Notes under the pieces: generated by a model
The model's input: the letters and a program-made list of their open reading frames with translations, nothing else
What the model was told of the DNA's origin: nothing
Databases searched by the model: none
In this document: positions 43,130-51,948 of the stretch, piece by piece
Layout: each line of letters begins with the position of its first letter
Numbering within the stretch: position 1 is the first letter of the stretch
Assembly (NCBI RefSeq): GCF_004784465.1
Contig: NZ_SRRU01000006.1
Coordinates: forward strand, 372,001 to 436,000
Direction of reading: 5' to 3'
Length of the DNA stretch: 64,000 nt
DNA from: Streptomyces griseoluteus
Lineage (GTDB): Bacteria > Actinomycetota > Actinomycetes > Streptomycetales > Streptomycetaceae
Translations under genes and position numbers: made by a program

Positions 43130-43744
43130 TCACACCCGGCGCGGGGACGCCAGGAGGTGGCGGGTTCTGGTGCGGGCCTCGGTGTACTCGCCGCACTGCC
43201 AGCCCGCCGCCTCCAGCGTGGCCGCGTACGGCTGGAGAGCCGGGCCGTACACCGCGACCGCCTCCGGCTGCGGGGTCGCGCGGACACGGTAGCCGGGGGT
43301 GCCGGTGTGCTCCGGCTGGTGGCCGGCCGCTTCCAGGGCGAGGGCGGCGGCGCGGACCAGGTGGGTGCGCTCCCAGCCGCAGGGGCGGTCGGTGGCGCTG
43401 TCGTGGTTGGTCATGCGGCGCAGCTCGATCAGGCCCTGCCAGGCATCGCGCACCTCGCGTGTCCGGGAGGCGCCGGACGGTGCCTCCTCCGCGCCGCCGA
43501 CCCGCGCGGCGAAGACACCGGCGGGGGCGGCGGGTGCGGGGGTGGAAGCGGGCTCCGGCCCGGCTTCGCGCAGGCGGTGGCCGGCCGGGGTCAGGAAGTG
43601 GTCGCGGGGCGGCCGGGGGTGCCGGAAGGCGAGACCGAGCCGGACCAGCGCGGCGAGCTGGGCGTCCGTGCCCCGCAGCCGCCCGGTGCCGGGATCGGCG
43701 CCCTCGATGACGCGCCGCTGGGCGGCGGTGGGCGGTCGTGCCAT
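43130..43744 (-). CDS. conserved hypothetical protein, 204 aa
   Basis: 204 residues, no membrane segment. The N-terminal part resembles a winged-helix-like element (AQRRVIEGADPGTGRLRGTDAQLAALVRLGLA, HFLTPAGHRLREAG). The C-terminal part (VYGPALQPYAATLEAAGWQCGEYTEA) recalls a short alpha/beta domain. Typical codon use. I do not recognise a named family. It is convergent with the urate operon, six bases from its stop. Confidence 0.72.
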   Translation of the reverse strand: MARPPTAAQRRVIEGADPGTGRLRGTDAQLAALVRLGLAFRHPRPPRDHFLTPAGHRLREAGPEPASTPAPAAPAGVFAARVGGAEEAPSGASRTREVRDAWQGLIELRRMTNHDSATDRPCGWERTHLVRAAALALEAAGHQPEHTGTPGYRVRATPQPEAVAVYGPALQPYAATLEAAGWQCGEYTEARTRTRHLLASPRRV

Positions 43745-43814
43745 CGCGGTGCTCCCTCCGGTCCGCTGCTGGTCCTCGAAGCGTACGGCCGGGCACTGAC
43801 AGCCCCCTGGGGAG

Positions 43815-45023
43815 CTACTGCCGGTACCCGCTCAGGAAGCGGCCGATCCGGCCGATGGCCGCCTCCAGGTCGTCCGCGTAGGGGAGGGTGAGGATGCGGA
43901 AATGGTCGGGGGCGGGCCAGTTGAAGCCGGTGCCCTGGACGACCTGGATCTTCTCGCGGAGCAGCAGGTCGAGGACGAACTTCTCGTCGTCGTGGATCTT
44001 GTGCACCTTCGGGTCCAGGCGCGGGAAGGCGTACAGCGCGCCCTTGGGGCGGACGCAGGAGACGCCGGGGATCTCGTTCAGCTTCTCCCAGGCCACGTTC
44101 CGCTGCTCGTACAGCCGGCCGCCGGGCGCGGTGAGTTCGTGGATGGACTGGCGGCCGCCGAGCGCGGCCTGGATGGCGTACTGGGCGGGCGCGTTGGCGC
44201 ACAGCCGCATGGAGGCCAGCATGGTCAGGCCCTCCAGGTAGCTCTTGGCGTGCTGCTTGGGCCCGGTGACCACCAGCCAGCCGGAGCGGAAACCCGCCAC
44301 CCGGTAGGTCTTGGAAAGACCGCAGAAGGTGAGGACGACCAGGTCGGGGGCGAGGGCGGCGGCCGAGTGGTGGACGGCGTCGTCGTAGAGGATCTGGTCG
44401 TAGATCTCGTCCGCGAACACCATCAGTCCGTGGCGGCGGGCCAGGTCGAGGATGCCCTCGACGATCTCCTTCGGGTACACCGCGCCGGTCGGGTTGTTGG
44501 GGTTGATGATGACGACGGCCTTGGTGCGGTCGGTGATCTTCGACGCCATGTCGGCCAGGTCGGGCGCCCAGTCGGACTGCTCGTCGCAGAGGTAGTGCAC
44601 GGCCTTGCCGCCCGCCAGCGTGGTGACCGCCGTCCACAGCGGGAAGTCCGGTGCCGGGATGAGAACTTCGTCGCCGTCCTCCACCAGCGCCTGTACGGCC
44701 ATGGAGACCAGCTCGGAGACACCGTTGCCCAGGAACACGTCGTCGACGTCCACCTCCAGGCCGAGGGTCTGGTAGCGCTGGGCCACCGCCCGGCGGGCCG
44801 AGAGGACACCGCGCGAGTCGGTGTAGCCGTGGGCGCGGGGGAGCATCCGGATCATGTCCTGGGTGATCTCCTCCGGCGCCTCGAAACCGAAGAGCGCCGG
44901 GTTGCCGGTGTTCAGGCGCAGCACGCTGTGCCCCGCCTCCTCCAGTGCGTCCGCATGCTGGATCACCGGACCGCGGATCTCGTAGCAGACCTCGCTGAGC
45001 TTGTTCGACTGCCGGAACTCCAT
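43815..45023 (-). CDS. PLP-dependent aminotransferase (class I, alanine/aspartate type)
   Basis: 402 residues. Class I/II aminotransferase landmarks: NTGNPALFGF, AHGYTDSRG, NGVSELVSMAV, NPNNPTGAVYPKE, DEIYDQILYD and the PLP lysine in FCGLSKTYRVAGFRSGW. This set recalls AlaA/AlaT-like alanine aminotransferases. GGAGGGG lies before the ATG. Divergent from the hxlR gene. Confidence 0.9.
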   Translation of the reverse strand: MEFRQSNKLSEVCYEIRGPVIQHADALEEAGHSVLRLNTGNPALFGFEAPEEITQDMIRMLPRAHGYTDSRGVLSARRAVAQRYQTLGLEVDVDDVFLGNGVSELVSMAVQALVEDGDEVLIPAPDFPLWTAVTTLAGGKAVHYLCDEQSDWAPDLADMASKITDRTKAVVIINPNNPTGAVYPKEIVEGILDLARRHGLMVFADEIYDQILYDDAVHHSAAALAPDLVVLTFCGLSKTYRVAGFRSGWLVVTGPKQHAKSYLEGLTMLASMRLCANAPAQYAIQAALGGRQSIHELTAPGGRLYEQRNVAWEKLNEIPGVSCVRPKGALYAFPRLDPKVHKIHDDEKFVLDLLLREKIQVVQGTGFNWPAPDHFRILTLPYADDLEAAIGRIGRFLSGYRQ

Positions 45024-45053
45024 GCGCCGCGACCCCTCCGCCAACTGGTGTTG

Positions 45054-45088
45054 CTTGGTTTTACCAAGTGGGAGCTTGGAAAGTCCAA
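45054..45088. promoter_or_regulatory. twin palindromes in the aminotransferase/HxlR divergent region
   Basis: CTTGGT-TTT-ACCAAG (45054-45068) and TTGGA-AAG-TCCAA (45076-45088) are related palindromes, both with arms around a 3-bp centre. Their centres are about 21 bp apart, two helical turns, so two dimers could bind on one DNA face. Likely operators of the HxlR-type regulator. Confidence 0.6.
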
Positions 45089-45110
45089 CAGCATGTCTAG
45101 ACTGCGTCGC

Positions 45111-45746
45111 ATGCCACCTCGCCGACGCTACGACCAGTACTGCTCCGCGGCCCGCGCCCTCGACCTCGTCGGGGACCGCTGGACCCTGCTGATCGTCCGG
45201 GAGTTGCTGGCCGGACCCCGCCGCTACACCGACCTGCACGCGGACCTCCCCGGCGTGAGCACGGACGTACTCGCCTCCCGGCTGAAGGACATGGAGCGCG
45301 ACGGACTCGCCGCCCGGCGGAAGCTGCCCCCGCCCGGCGCCGCCTACGTGTACGAACTCACCCCGCGCGGGCGGGACTTGCTGCCCGTGCTGCACGCCCT
45401 GGGGGAGTGGGGGAGCCCCGAGCTGGCGGAGCTGCGGCCCACCGACGCCGTACGCGCCCACTGGTCGGCGCTGCCGCTGCTGGCGGTGCTGAGCGCGGCG
45501 GACGTCGGGGCCGGGCTGGCCGAAGTCGGCACGGAGGAAGGCGAGTTCCATCTGTACGTCGGCGCGGAGGACGGCCCGGTGTACGGGCACGGACCGGCGC
45601 CGGTGGCCGCCGATGCCCGGCTGGTGATGGACGCGGCGACCTGCGCGGAGGTGTGCCGGGGCCAGGTGGGGATCGCCGACGCGGTGCGGGCGGGGCGGGT
45701 CACGGTGACCGGTGACGGGGCCCTCGCCAAGGCGCTGCGGGAATGA
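45111..45746 (+). CDS. HxlR-type winged-helix regulator with SCP2-like C-terminus
   Basis: 211 residues. HxlR winged helix at residues 1-95 (DQYCSAARALDLVGDRWTLLIVRELLAGPRRYTDLHADLPGVSTDVLASRLKDMERDGL). The C-terminal half (VGTEEGEFHLYVG, RLVMDAATCAEVCRGQVGIADAVRAGRVTVTGD) looks like a SCP2/sterol-carrier-type ligand fold. An in-frame ATG at 45093 is an alternative start. Two palindromes directly upstream indicate autoregulation and control of the divergent aminotransferase gene. Confidence 0.88.
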   Translation: MPPRRRYDQYCSAARALDLVGDRWTLLIVRELLAGPRRYTDLHADLPGVSTDVLASRLKDMERDGLAARRKLPPPGAAYVYELTPRGRDLLPVLHALGEWGSPELAELRPTDAVRAHWSALPLLAVLSAADVGAGLAEVGTEEGEFHLYVGAEDGPVYGHGPAPVAADARLVMDAATCAEVCRGQVGIADAVRAGRVTVTGDGALAKALRE

Positions 45747-45776
45747 CGAAGGCCCGCCACCGCGGCGGGCCTTCGT
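45746..45776. terminator. bidirectional terminator between hxlR and the VWA pair
   Basis: Perfect 13-bp stem (45746-45758 with 45764-45776) around ACCGC, starting at the last base of the hxlR stop codon and ending seven bases before the convergent gene's stop. Confidence 0.8.
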
Positions 45777-45782
45777 CCGGGG

Positions 45783-46583
45783 TCAGGCGCCCGGTGGGAC
45801 GTACGCCGGGCGGCCCCGGCCCCGGGTCAGCGCGTAACCGCCGATGCCCGCGAGCGCGGCCAGGGCGCCGCCGACGGCGGTCCACACCCAGCGGCTCGAC
45901 CACCAGTGCGAGGACCAGCCGTCGTCCGGTTCGATCGCGGAGAGCACGGCCGACTTCGAACCGTCCTTCTCCGCCGGGGACTCGACCGCGATACCGGGGA
46001 CGAGCGGCTTGCCCAGCGAGCCGTCCACGGCCGCCGCGCCGCCGATGTTCATGGAGTCCGCGCGGACTTCCGCCCGTACCGGCAGGCCGAGGTCGGCGGA
46101 GCCGAGGTTCAGCACCGTCAGCCGGACGTAGTAGGTGCCGGGCAGCGGGTCGTTGGCCCACGGCTCGGACCAGGCGCGCACCGTGCGCAGCACACAGGCC
46201 AGATCGACGGTGGCCGTGCCCTGCTCCGCGGTGCGGGTGGCCGCGCCGTACTGGCAGGACTGGTGGCGGCGCAGGCCGTCGTAGACGTCGAGCTGCCAGG
46301 TCTGCGCCGCGTGCGCGTCCGGCAGCTTCACCGTCGCCTTGACCGTCGGACGCTGCCCGGTGTCGGCCGGGAACGACCAGTACAGGTAGTCACCGGTGGA
46401 CGCGGAGGCGGTGGCGGTCTGCCCCTGGTCCATCTCGGCCGCCGTACGGAACGACGTGCCCGCCTGAGTGGGGGCCTTGCCGTCCGACGAGGCACTCGGG
46501 GAGGGGGAGGAGTCGGCCGCGGCGGGGGCGGCGGCCAGGCCCAGCGTCAGCAGGGCGGCGCTCAACACACGTAGTGCACGCAT
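45783..46583 (-). CDS. secreted/membrane-anchored protein partner of VWA protein
   Basis: 266 residues. Signal peptide (LRVLSAALLTLGLAAAPAAA), a Ser-rich spacer, a beta-rich extracellular domain with paired cysteines (HQSCQYG, DLACVL), then a C-terminal membrane helix (WTAVGGALAALAGIGGYAL) and a short basic tail. Topology is external with a C-terminal anchor. Its ATG overlaps the stop of the VWA gene by one base or more (ATGA), so the two surface proteins are coproduced. Function unknown. Confidence 0.8.
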   Translation of the reverse strand: MRALRVLSAALLTLGLAAAPAAADSSPSPSASSDGKAPTQAGTSFRTAAEMDQGQTATASASTGDYLYWSFPADTGQRPTVKATVKLPDAHAAQTWQLDVYDGLRRHQSCQYGAATRTAEQGTATVDLACVLRTVRAWSEPWANDPLPGTYYVRLTVLNLGSADLGLPVRAEVRADSMNIGGAAAVDGSLGKPLVPGIAVESPAEKDGSKSAVLSAIEPDDGWSSHWWSSRWVWTAVGGALAALAGIGGYALTRGRGRPAYVPPGA

Positions 46584-47848
46584 CAGTTCGTCCTCCAGAC
46601 CGCGACCCGCCAGCGGGACAGCCAGCCCCACAGCAGACCCGCGACGAAACCGGTCAGCACCAGCGCGGCCAGCAGCCACCAGCCGCGGCCGAGACCGAAG
46701 GCGGCCACGTCGGAGGCGGCGGAGGTGCCGTCCACCACGTCGACCGTCAGCTCCAGCGGCATGCCCGGCGTGGTCTTCACACCGGCGGCGGCAGAGAAGG
46801 AGTTGGTCACCTGGAGGCACACCGTCTCCGGGGACGCGTTGTCGTCGTCGGACTCGGGCTTCGGGTAGCGCAGGCCGGTGGAGATCGCGTCGGTACGGCC
46901 GGTGCCGGCGCTCTCGCCGCGTACGATCTCACGGCCCTGCTGGGTCACCGCCCGCAGCAGCACACCGTAGTTGGGGTTCGTCGCGCGGTCGTCGGCGACG
47001 CTCACCGAGGCGCGCAGCTCCTGGCCGGGCCGGACGTCGACCTTGTACCAGCGCTGCTTGCCGAACTCCTCGCGGTCCGTGTACAGACCGGACTTGAGCG
47101 CGGGGGCCCCGGCGCACGAGCCGGCGCCCTCGGTGGCCACCGGCGTCACCACCGGGTCGGCGGCCCGCTCGACCAACTGGCCGACCCGGTCCGTCAGTTC
47201 CTCCTTGTGCTGCACGGAGGTGTACGTGCCGCCGGTGGCGTCCGCGATGCAGCTCAACTGGTCGCGGGTCTTGGCGTCCGGCACCAGGCCCAGGGTGTCG
47301 ATGGTCAGGCCGATGCCCTTGGCGGCTATCTCGCGGGCCACCTCGCAGGGGTCGAGGGGCTGGCAGGTGTCCTCGCCGTCGCTGATCAGGACGATGCGGC
47401 GGGTGCCGTCACCGTTCCCGAAGTCGTCGGCGGCCTTCAGCAGCGCCGGGCCGATGGGGGTCCAGCCGGTGGGTGCCAGGGTGGCCACGGCGGTCTTCGC
47501 CTCGGTGCGGTCCAGCGGGCCGACCGGATAGAGCCGCTCGGTGTCCTTGCAGCCCTCCCTGCGGTCGTTGCCGCGGTAGTTGGCGCCCAGCGTGCGGATG
47601 CCCAGCTCCACCTCCTCGGGCGTCGCGTCGAGCACCTCGTTGAACGCCTGCTTGGCCGCTGCCATCCGGGTACCGCCGTCGATGTCCCGCGTGCGCATGG
47701 AACCGCTGACATCCAGGACGAGTTCGACCTTCGGAGCGGGCTGCGGCTCGGTCTCGTCCGCTGCGGCCCCGCCGGGACACGCGATCCCGGCCGCCAGGGC
47801 GGCGAGCAGGGCACAGACGCCCGCCGCCAGCCGTTGTCTTCTGATCAT
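46583..47848 (-). CDS. secreted von Willebrand factor A-domain membrane protein
   Basis: 421 residues. Signal peptide (LAAGVCALLAALAAGIACPGGAAA), a VWA domain with a complete MIDAS (DVSGSMRTRD at about residues 46-55, later TPIGPAL and ISDGEDTC), a second beta domain, and a C-terminal membrane helix (GWWLLAALVLTGFVAGLLWGW) followed by a short basic tail. Such proteins usually bind partners through a metal ion at the cell surface. Its stop overlaps the next gene's start (ATGA). Starts nine bases after the IucA/IucC gene, so all three may share a transcript. Confidence 0.87.
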   Translation of the reverse strand: MIRRQRLAAGVCALLAALAAGIACPGGAAADETEPQPAPKVELVLDVSGSMRTRDIDGGTRMAAAKQAFNEVLDATPEEVELGIRTLGANYRGNDRREGCKDTERLYPVGPLDRTEAKTAVATLAPTGWTPIGPALLKAADDFGNGDGTRRIVLISDGEDTCQPLDPCEVAREIAAKGIGLTIDTLGLVPDAKTRDQLSCIADATGGTYTSVQHKEELTDRVGQLVERAADPVVTPVATEGAGSCAGAPALKSGLYTDREEFGKQRWYKVDVRPGQELRASVSVADDRATNPNYGVLLRAVTQQGREIVRGESAGTGRTDAISTGLRYPKPESDDDNASPETVCLQVTNSFSAAAGVKTTPGMPLELTVDVVDGTSAASDVAAFGLGRGWWLLAALVLTGFVAGLLWGWLSRWRVAVWRTN

Positions 47849-47857
47849 CGGCGGATC

Positions 47858-49375
47858 TTATTGATCGTACGTGTCGGGCTCCAAAACGAACGGCCCGGGA
47901 AGCTCCGTCCACAGGTCGCCGGGGGTCTCCGGAGACAGCCTCATCAGGGTCAACGCCTTGACAGGCAGCGGATTTTCACACAGCGCCGCCAGGTCGGGCG
48001 TACGGGGCAGATCCGGCAGCGCGGCCCGCAGCGCGGTGCCCAGCGCCGGGCCCGAACCGGCCGTCGCCGCCAGCGCGCCGCCGACCAGCGAGCCGAACAG
48101 CTTGCGGCGCAGGGCGAGTTCGTCGTCCGTGACCAGGCGGCCCGTCAACTCGACTGCGGATATGCCGTGTCGGGCCAGCCGGGCCGGGCTCACCCGGATG
48201 TCGGCCAGGTCGCGGTAGATCAGCCGCAGAGGGGTGTCGTCCGGCGCCAGCACGACCAGGAGGTTCTGGCCATGCGCCTCCAGCGCGACCCCCAGGTCCA
48301 GCAGGCGCAGGCCGGCCGTGAGCGCGAGCCGGGTGAACGCGGCCAGCCAGCCCGGCGATCGGGGCAACGCCGTGGTGGCCAGTGCGGCCACCGGCAGCAC
48401 CCGCTCGCCCGGAGCCAGGTACGCCTCCGGCGACTCGCGCAGCAGCACCGCGAGATCGGGCGAGTGGGCCGTGGCAGCGCCGATGGTGTGCGTGACCTCC
48501 AGCAGCCCGTCCATCCGCCCGACCAGCTCAGCCGCCAGCACCGACAGCGCCGCCGACGCCCGTACCGAGTACGCGGAGATGTCCCGCACCGAGGAGGTCA
48601 GCCGGGCGCTCAGCGCGGTCTTCACGTGCGGTCCGCCGGGCAGCGCCAGCGTGCGCAGCGACATCAGCGGATGCGCCGGACGCCACGGCTCGGCGGTCCG
48701 CTTGAGCACATGCGCCGCCTGCCAGGGATGCACCGGCAGCAACAGCTCGTCACCGGAACGGAGTTCGGCCGGCCACTCGCCCGACACCAGGCACTCGCCC
48801 GCCGGTACCGCCACCATGCCCAGCTCCACCACCGGCCGGTGCTCCGGCCCGTACGCCAACTGGTCGGCCACCGAGAAGCCGGGCCGGGAACGGCAGTTGG
48901 GGTGGAAGGGGTGGCCGTCCACCACCCGCTGCTCCCACTCCCAGTCCCGCTCCGGCAACCCGGCACCCGGCTCCGCGGTGTCGGCGCGGGACAGCGCCAG
49001 CGAGGCCACGCTGTTCGCCAACTCGGCGGCGAAGGCGGCCGCGTGCGGCACCGCCAGCTCCGTCATCAGCCGCGCGGGGCCCGCGTACCGCTCCCGGTCG
49101 AGACGCACCTCGCCGACGCGGTCGCCGGTCGCGTACGGGTCCGAGTACGGGCCGTGCAGCGCGCGGCCGTCCGCCAGCCGTACCGTCAGTCCGAGCGCCC
49201 CAGGCGTCCGGGACGCGACCCACGGCAGCGGTTCGTGCGCCAGCGCCCGCCACAGCCGGGTCAGCACCGCCGCGCGGGCTCCCGGCAGCGCGGCCGTGTA
49301 GCGGTCGCGCAGGGCGGGCCGTACGGCGGCCAGCTCCTCGGCGACCTCGGCCTCGGCGGTGGGGGAGTGGTACAC
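47858..49375 (-). CDS. IucA/IucC-type NIS siderophore synthetase (A)
   Basis: 505 residues. NIS-synthetase landmarks: DGHPFHPNCRSRPGFS (nucleotide/citrate loop; the usual Lys is Arg here), LLPVHPWQAAHVL, HVKTALSARLTSSVRDIS, LEAHGQNLLV and IYRDLADIRV. Such enzymes join citrate or other carboxylates to amines or alcohols using ATP. GAGGAG precedes the GTG start. It is divergent from a second NIS synthetase, but no decarboxylase, monooxygenase or transporter gene lies nearby. Confidence 0.9.
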   Translation of the reverse strand: MYHSPTAEAEVAEELAAVRPALRDRYTAALPGARAAVLTRLWRALAHEPLPWVASRTPGALGLTVRLADGRALHGPYSDPYATGDRVGEVRLDRERYAGPARLMTELAVPHAAAFAAELANSVASLALSRADTAEPGAGLPERDWEWEQRVVDGHPFHPNCRSRPGFSVADQLAYGPEHRPVVELGMVAVPAGECLVSGEWPAELRSGDELLLPVHPWQAAHVLKRTAEPWRPAHPLMSLRTLALPGGPHVKTALSARLTSSVRDISAYSVRASAALSVLAAELVGRMDGLLEVTHTIGAATAHSPDLAVLLRESPEAYLAPGERVLPVAALATTALPRSPGWLAAFTRLALTAGLRLLDLGVALEAHGQNLLVVLAPDDTPLRLIYRDLADIRVSPARLARHGISAVELTGRLVTDDELALRRKLFGSLVGGALAATAGSGPALGTALRAALPDLPRTPDLAALCENPLPVKALTLMRLSPETPGDLWTELPGPFVLEPDTYDQ

Positions 49376-49479
49376 GGTCGGCTCCTCGGAGACTGGCAGC
49401 TCAGGGCACGATTGTCGGATACCGCAGACTTACTGGGCACGGTCGGCCCCCCGGACCGGCCCCGGCACGACGAGAACGA

Positions 49480-50988
49480 GTGGAACGCGTGGACCTCAAC
49501 CCCCCGACCGACGCCGCGCGGCGGGCCGACGCCTACGCCTCGGCGCCGCTGCTGAACTGCCTGCTGCGCGAGGTGGCCCGGCCGTGCCCGGAGAGCGGGG
49601 ACCGGCCCGTGTACCGGCTGCCCGGCACCGGGCGGCTGCTCCGGGTGCGCCCCGGCCGCCGCCCGGCCGAGCCCGAAGTACGGGCGGACGGCGCCTGGCA
49701 GCGGCTGAGCCACGCCGAACTGGTCAAACTGGTCGCCGAGGAACTGCGCGCCCACACCGGGCTGCCGGGCGACGACCTGCCCGCCGAGATGCTGGACAGC
49801 CGCGACACCGTCGCCGCCCTGCTCACGGCCCGCGCCCGCGCCCTCGCCCCCGAGGACCCGTATCTGCGCTCCGAGCAGTCGCTGATCACCGGCCATCCGC
49901 ACCACCCGGCTCCCAAGGCGCGCGGCGGCGGCCCGGTCGCGGCCTGGCTGCCCTACGCACCCGAGGCGCACGCCCGGTTCCCCCTGGTGCTGCTCGGCGT
50001 CCGCGAGGACCAGGTCGCCGAAGAGGGCGACACCGGCGCCCTGGACGCCCTCGGCACCGCCCCGCCCGGCTACCGGCTGCTGCCCGCCCACCCCTGGCAG
50101 CTCGGCCTCCTCGCCCACGACCTCGCCCCCGCCTTCGCCGACCGGCGCCTGATCCGGCTCGGCACCACCGAGTCCGTGGTCCGGCCCACCGCGGCCGTGC
50201 GCACGGTGTACGAGCCCGGCCGCGACCTGTTCCTCAAGTTCAGCCTGGACGTCCGCATCACCAACGACATCCGCCGGCTGTGGCGCCACGACCTGGAGAA
50301 ACTCGACCGCACCGACACCGCGGCCCGTGAGGCCTTCGCCGCGATGGGACCGCCCGGGGCCTGGCTCAGCGACCGGGGCTACCGCACCGCCGCGTTCGCC
50401 TTCGAGGAACTCGCCGTCCTGGTCCGCGACGGCCTGCGCGGCCATCTCCTGCCCGGCGCCACGCCGCTGCTCGCCGCCGGGCTCGCGGAGGGATTCGACG
50501 GCAGCCCGCTCGCCGCCACGCCCGACCCGGACGCCTGGTGGGCCGCGTATCTGCGCCAGGTCGTCCCGCCCGTGCTCCACGCCTTCGACGACCACGGGGT
50601 GGTGCTGGAGGCGCACCTGCAGAACACCCTGGTCGCCGTCGACGCCGCCGGAACGCCCGTGCAGGCGCTGTTCCGGGACGCCGAGGGCGCCAAGCTGCTG
50701 TCCGACGTCAGCCGGGAGGCCGGGTGGGAGCGGCTGGTGTACTGCCTGCTCGTCAACCACCTCGGCGAGATCGCCGCCGCCCTCGCCGAGGCCCACCCCG
50801 GCCTCGACCCCTGGCCGGCCGTCCGCGCCGAGCTGTCCCGCCACCCGCTCCCGGAGACACCGGCGCTGCTCGCAGCGCCCGCCCTGCCCGGCAAGACCAA
50901 CCTGCTGCTCCGCTGGACCGGCGCGGACGGGGCGGACGCCCGCTACCTGCCACTGCCGAACCCGCTGTACGAGGGCGACGTCAGGTAA
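49480..50988 (+). CDS. IucA/IucC-type NIS siderophore synthetase (B)
   Basis: 502 residues. Landmarks: ITGHPHHPAPKARGGG, LLPAHPWQLGLLAHDL, LFLKFSLDVRITNDIRRLWR, LEAHLQNTLVAVD and ALFRDAEGAKLL. A full-length partner of synthetase A, transcribed in the opposite direction from a 104-bp shared upstream region with no iron box. GTG start at 49480 (or GTG 49489); ribosome site weak. Together they could make a carboxylate-type siderophore or another amide of a polycarboxylate. Confidence 0.9.
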   Translation: MERVDLNPPTDAARRADAYASAPLLNCLLREVARPCPESGDRPVYRLPGTGRLLRVRPGRRPAEPEVRADGAWQRLSHAELVKLVAEELRAHTGLPGDDLPAEMLDSRDTVAALLTARARALAPEDPYLRSEQSLITGHPHHPAPKARGGGPVAAWLPYAPEAHARFPLVLLGVREDQVAEEGDTGALDALGTAPPGYRLLPAHPWQLGLLAHDLAPAFADRRLIRLGTTESVVRPTAAVRTVYEPGRDLFLKFSLDVRITNDIRRLWRHDLEKLDRTDTAAREAFAAMGPPGAWLSDRGYRTAAFAFEELAVLVRDGLRGHLLPGATPLLAAGLAEGFDGSPLAATPDPDAWWAAYLRQVVPPVLHAFDDHGVVLEAHLQNTLVAVDAAGTPVQALFRDAEGAKLLSDVSREAGWERLVYCLLVNHLGEIAAALAEAHPGLDPWPAVRAELSRHPLPETPALLAAPALPGKTNLLLRWTGADGADARYLPLPNPLYEGDVR

Positions 50989-51029
50989 CGGGGACGCGGT
51001 CAGGCGTCCGGCGCCTCGGTCGCGCCCTT

Positions 51030-51149
51030 TCACGCCGGGCTGTCGTCAGCGGTGCCGGGGCCGGCGGCGGCCCGCACGGCGTCGTAGCGGGTGACATGGC
51101 CGGCGTGGACCCCCGGGGCGTCGACCTTCGGCAGCGCCTCGTCGTTTTG
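51030..51149 (-). pseudogene. 3' fragment of an unidentified gene next to transposase remnant
   Basis: Immediately after transposase similarity stops, another minus-strand frame encodes 40 residues (GQNDEALPKVDAPGVHAGHV..., ending TADDSPA) and a TGA at 51030. It has good codon bias and looks like the end of a protein whose 5' part was lost. Identity unknown. Confidence 0.3.
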
Positions 51150-51550
51150 CCCGCGGGATCGGCGATGACCCGGACGTTCACGCCGTGGCGGCGGTGCTTC
51201 CGAGAGAAGCCGGCCCGGCTGTCACCGCCCCGGTCGCACTCGGCAAGCGTTCCGTCGAGCAGGACGTGATCGGGATCGGCTTCCCGCAGGGCCCGCGGCA
51301 GGCCGGGCGCCCTGCGGGCGAGGTGGCTGACGACGGCGGTGACGTAGGCGTGGGCGGTGCCGACGGATATACCGAAGCCGGCGGCGATCCGGGTGAGCGG
51401 GTCGTGCCGACGGAGGTGGATCAGGGCGATGAGAGCACGCTGGTGGGGCGGGAGCTTGCGGCGGCGCCGGCCCTCACGGGTGACGGTGAGCATGGTTACC
51501 CGCTCGACCAGGGCGTGAGGCAGGTCGAGTGAGACAGGTTGGGGAACCAA
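51140..51550 (-). pseudogene. truncated IS5-type (DDE) transposase
   Basis: The N-terminal half of a DDE_Tnp_4-like transposase: LPPHQRALIALIHLRRHDPLTRIAAGFGISVGTAHAYVTAVV is the helix-turn-helix, followed by LLDGTLAECDR with the first catalytic Asp and KHRRHGVNVRVIADPAG. After that the similarity ends and the second Asp and Glu are missing, so it is a 3'-deleted copy. Marks the left edge of an accessory segment between the NIS synthetase and conserved genes. Confidence 0.78.
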
Positions 51551-51948
51551 CGAGGGTCCTGCGCTGATGAGTTGAGACGTCGAACCTCTCTCAACGGCAC
51601 AGGGGCCTCGGGCGTTGCGGGACGGCGACCGGTCACCCGATCAGCGGCCAGTCTGAAAGAGTTCACTGACGGTACTGGGACGAGGCCGGTCCGCTTCCAA
51701 CTCCCGTGCGACAAGCGACAGTCAGCACCTCTGAAAGGGCTCACGCTTCATCGTGTTGCGGGCCCAGGTACCCGGTGCGACGGTGGGAAGTGGGCGTTGC
51801 CCAGACATCGGGCCTGTAGGGAAGCCCTGCAGGCGACGATTCGCGCGTCGATACGCGGCCATATCGCGGCCCACCGTCCCAAGGCCTGGCCCCGTGTGCG
51901 TCGGCGCGCGACCATTGGTCGGGAAAATGCACAGAAAGCGGGAATTCC
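51551..51948. other. 398-bp non-coding stretch before subtilase
   Basis: No gene seen. It contains an imperfect 15-bp direct repeat (TCTGAAAGAGTTCAC at 51652 and TCTGAAAGGGCTCAC at 51730) and base composition less GC-extreme than its surroundings. The subtilase promoter must lie here but cannot be assigned. Probably mobile-element debris. Confidence 0.45.

Noticed and set aside
49376..49479. Iron box in the divergent NIS synthetase region
   Set aside because: No sequence resembling TTAGGTTAGGCTAACCTAA was found there by reading both strands.
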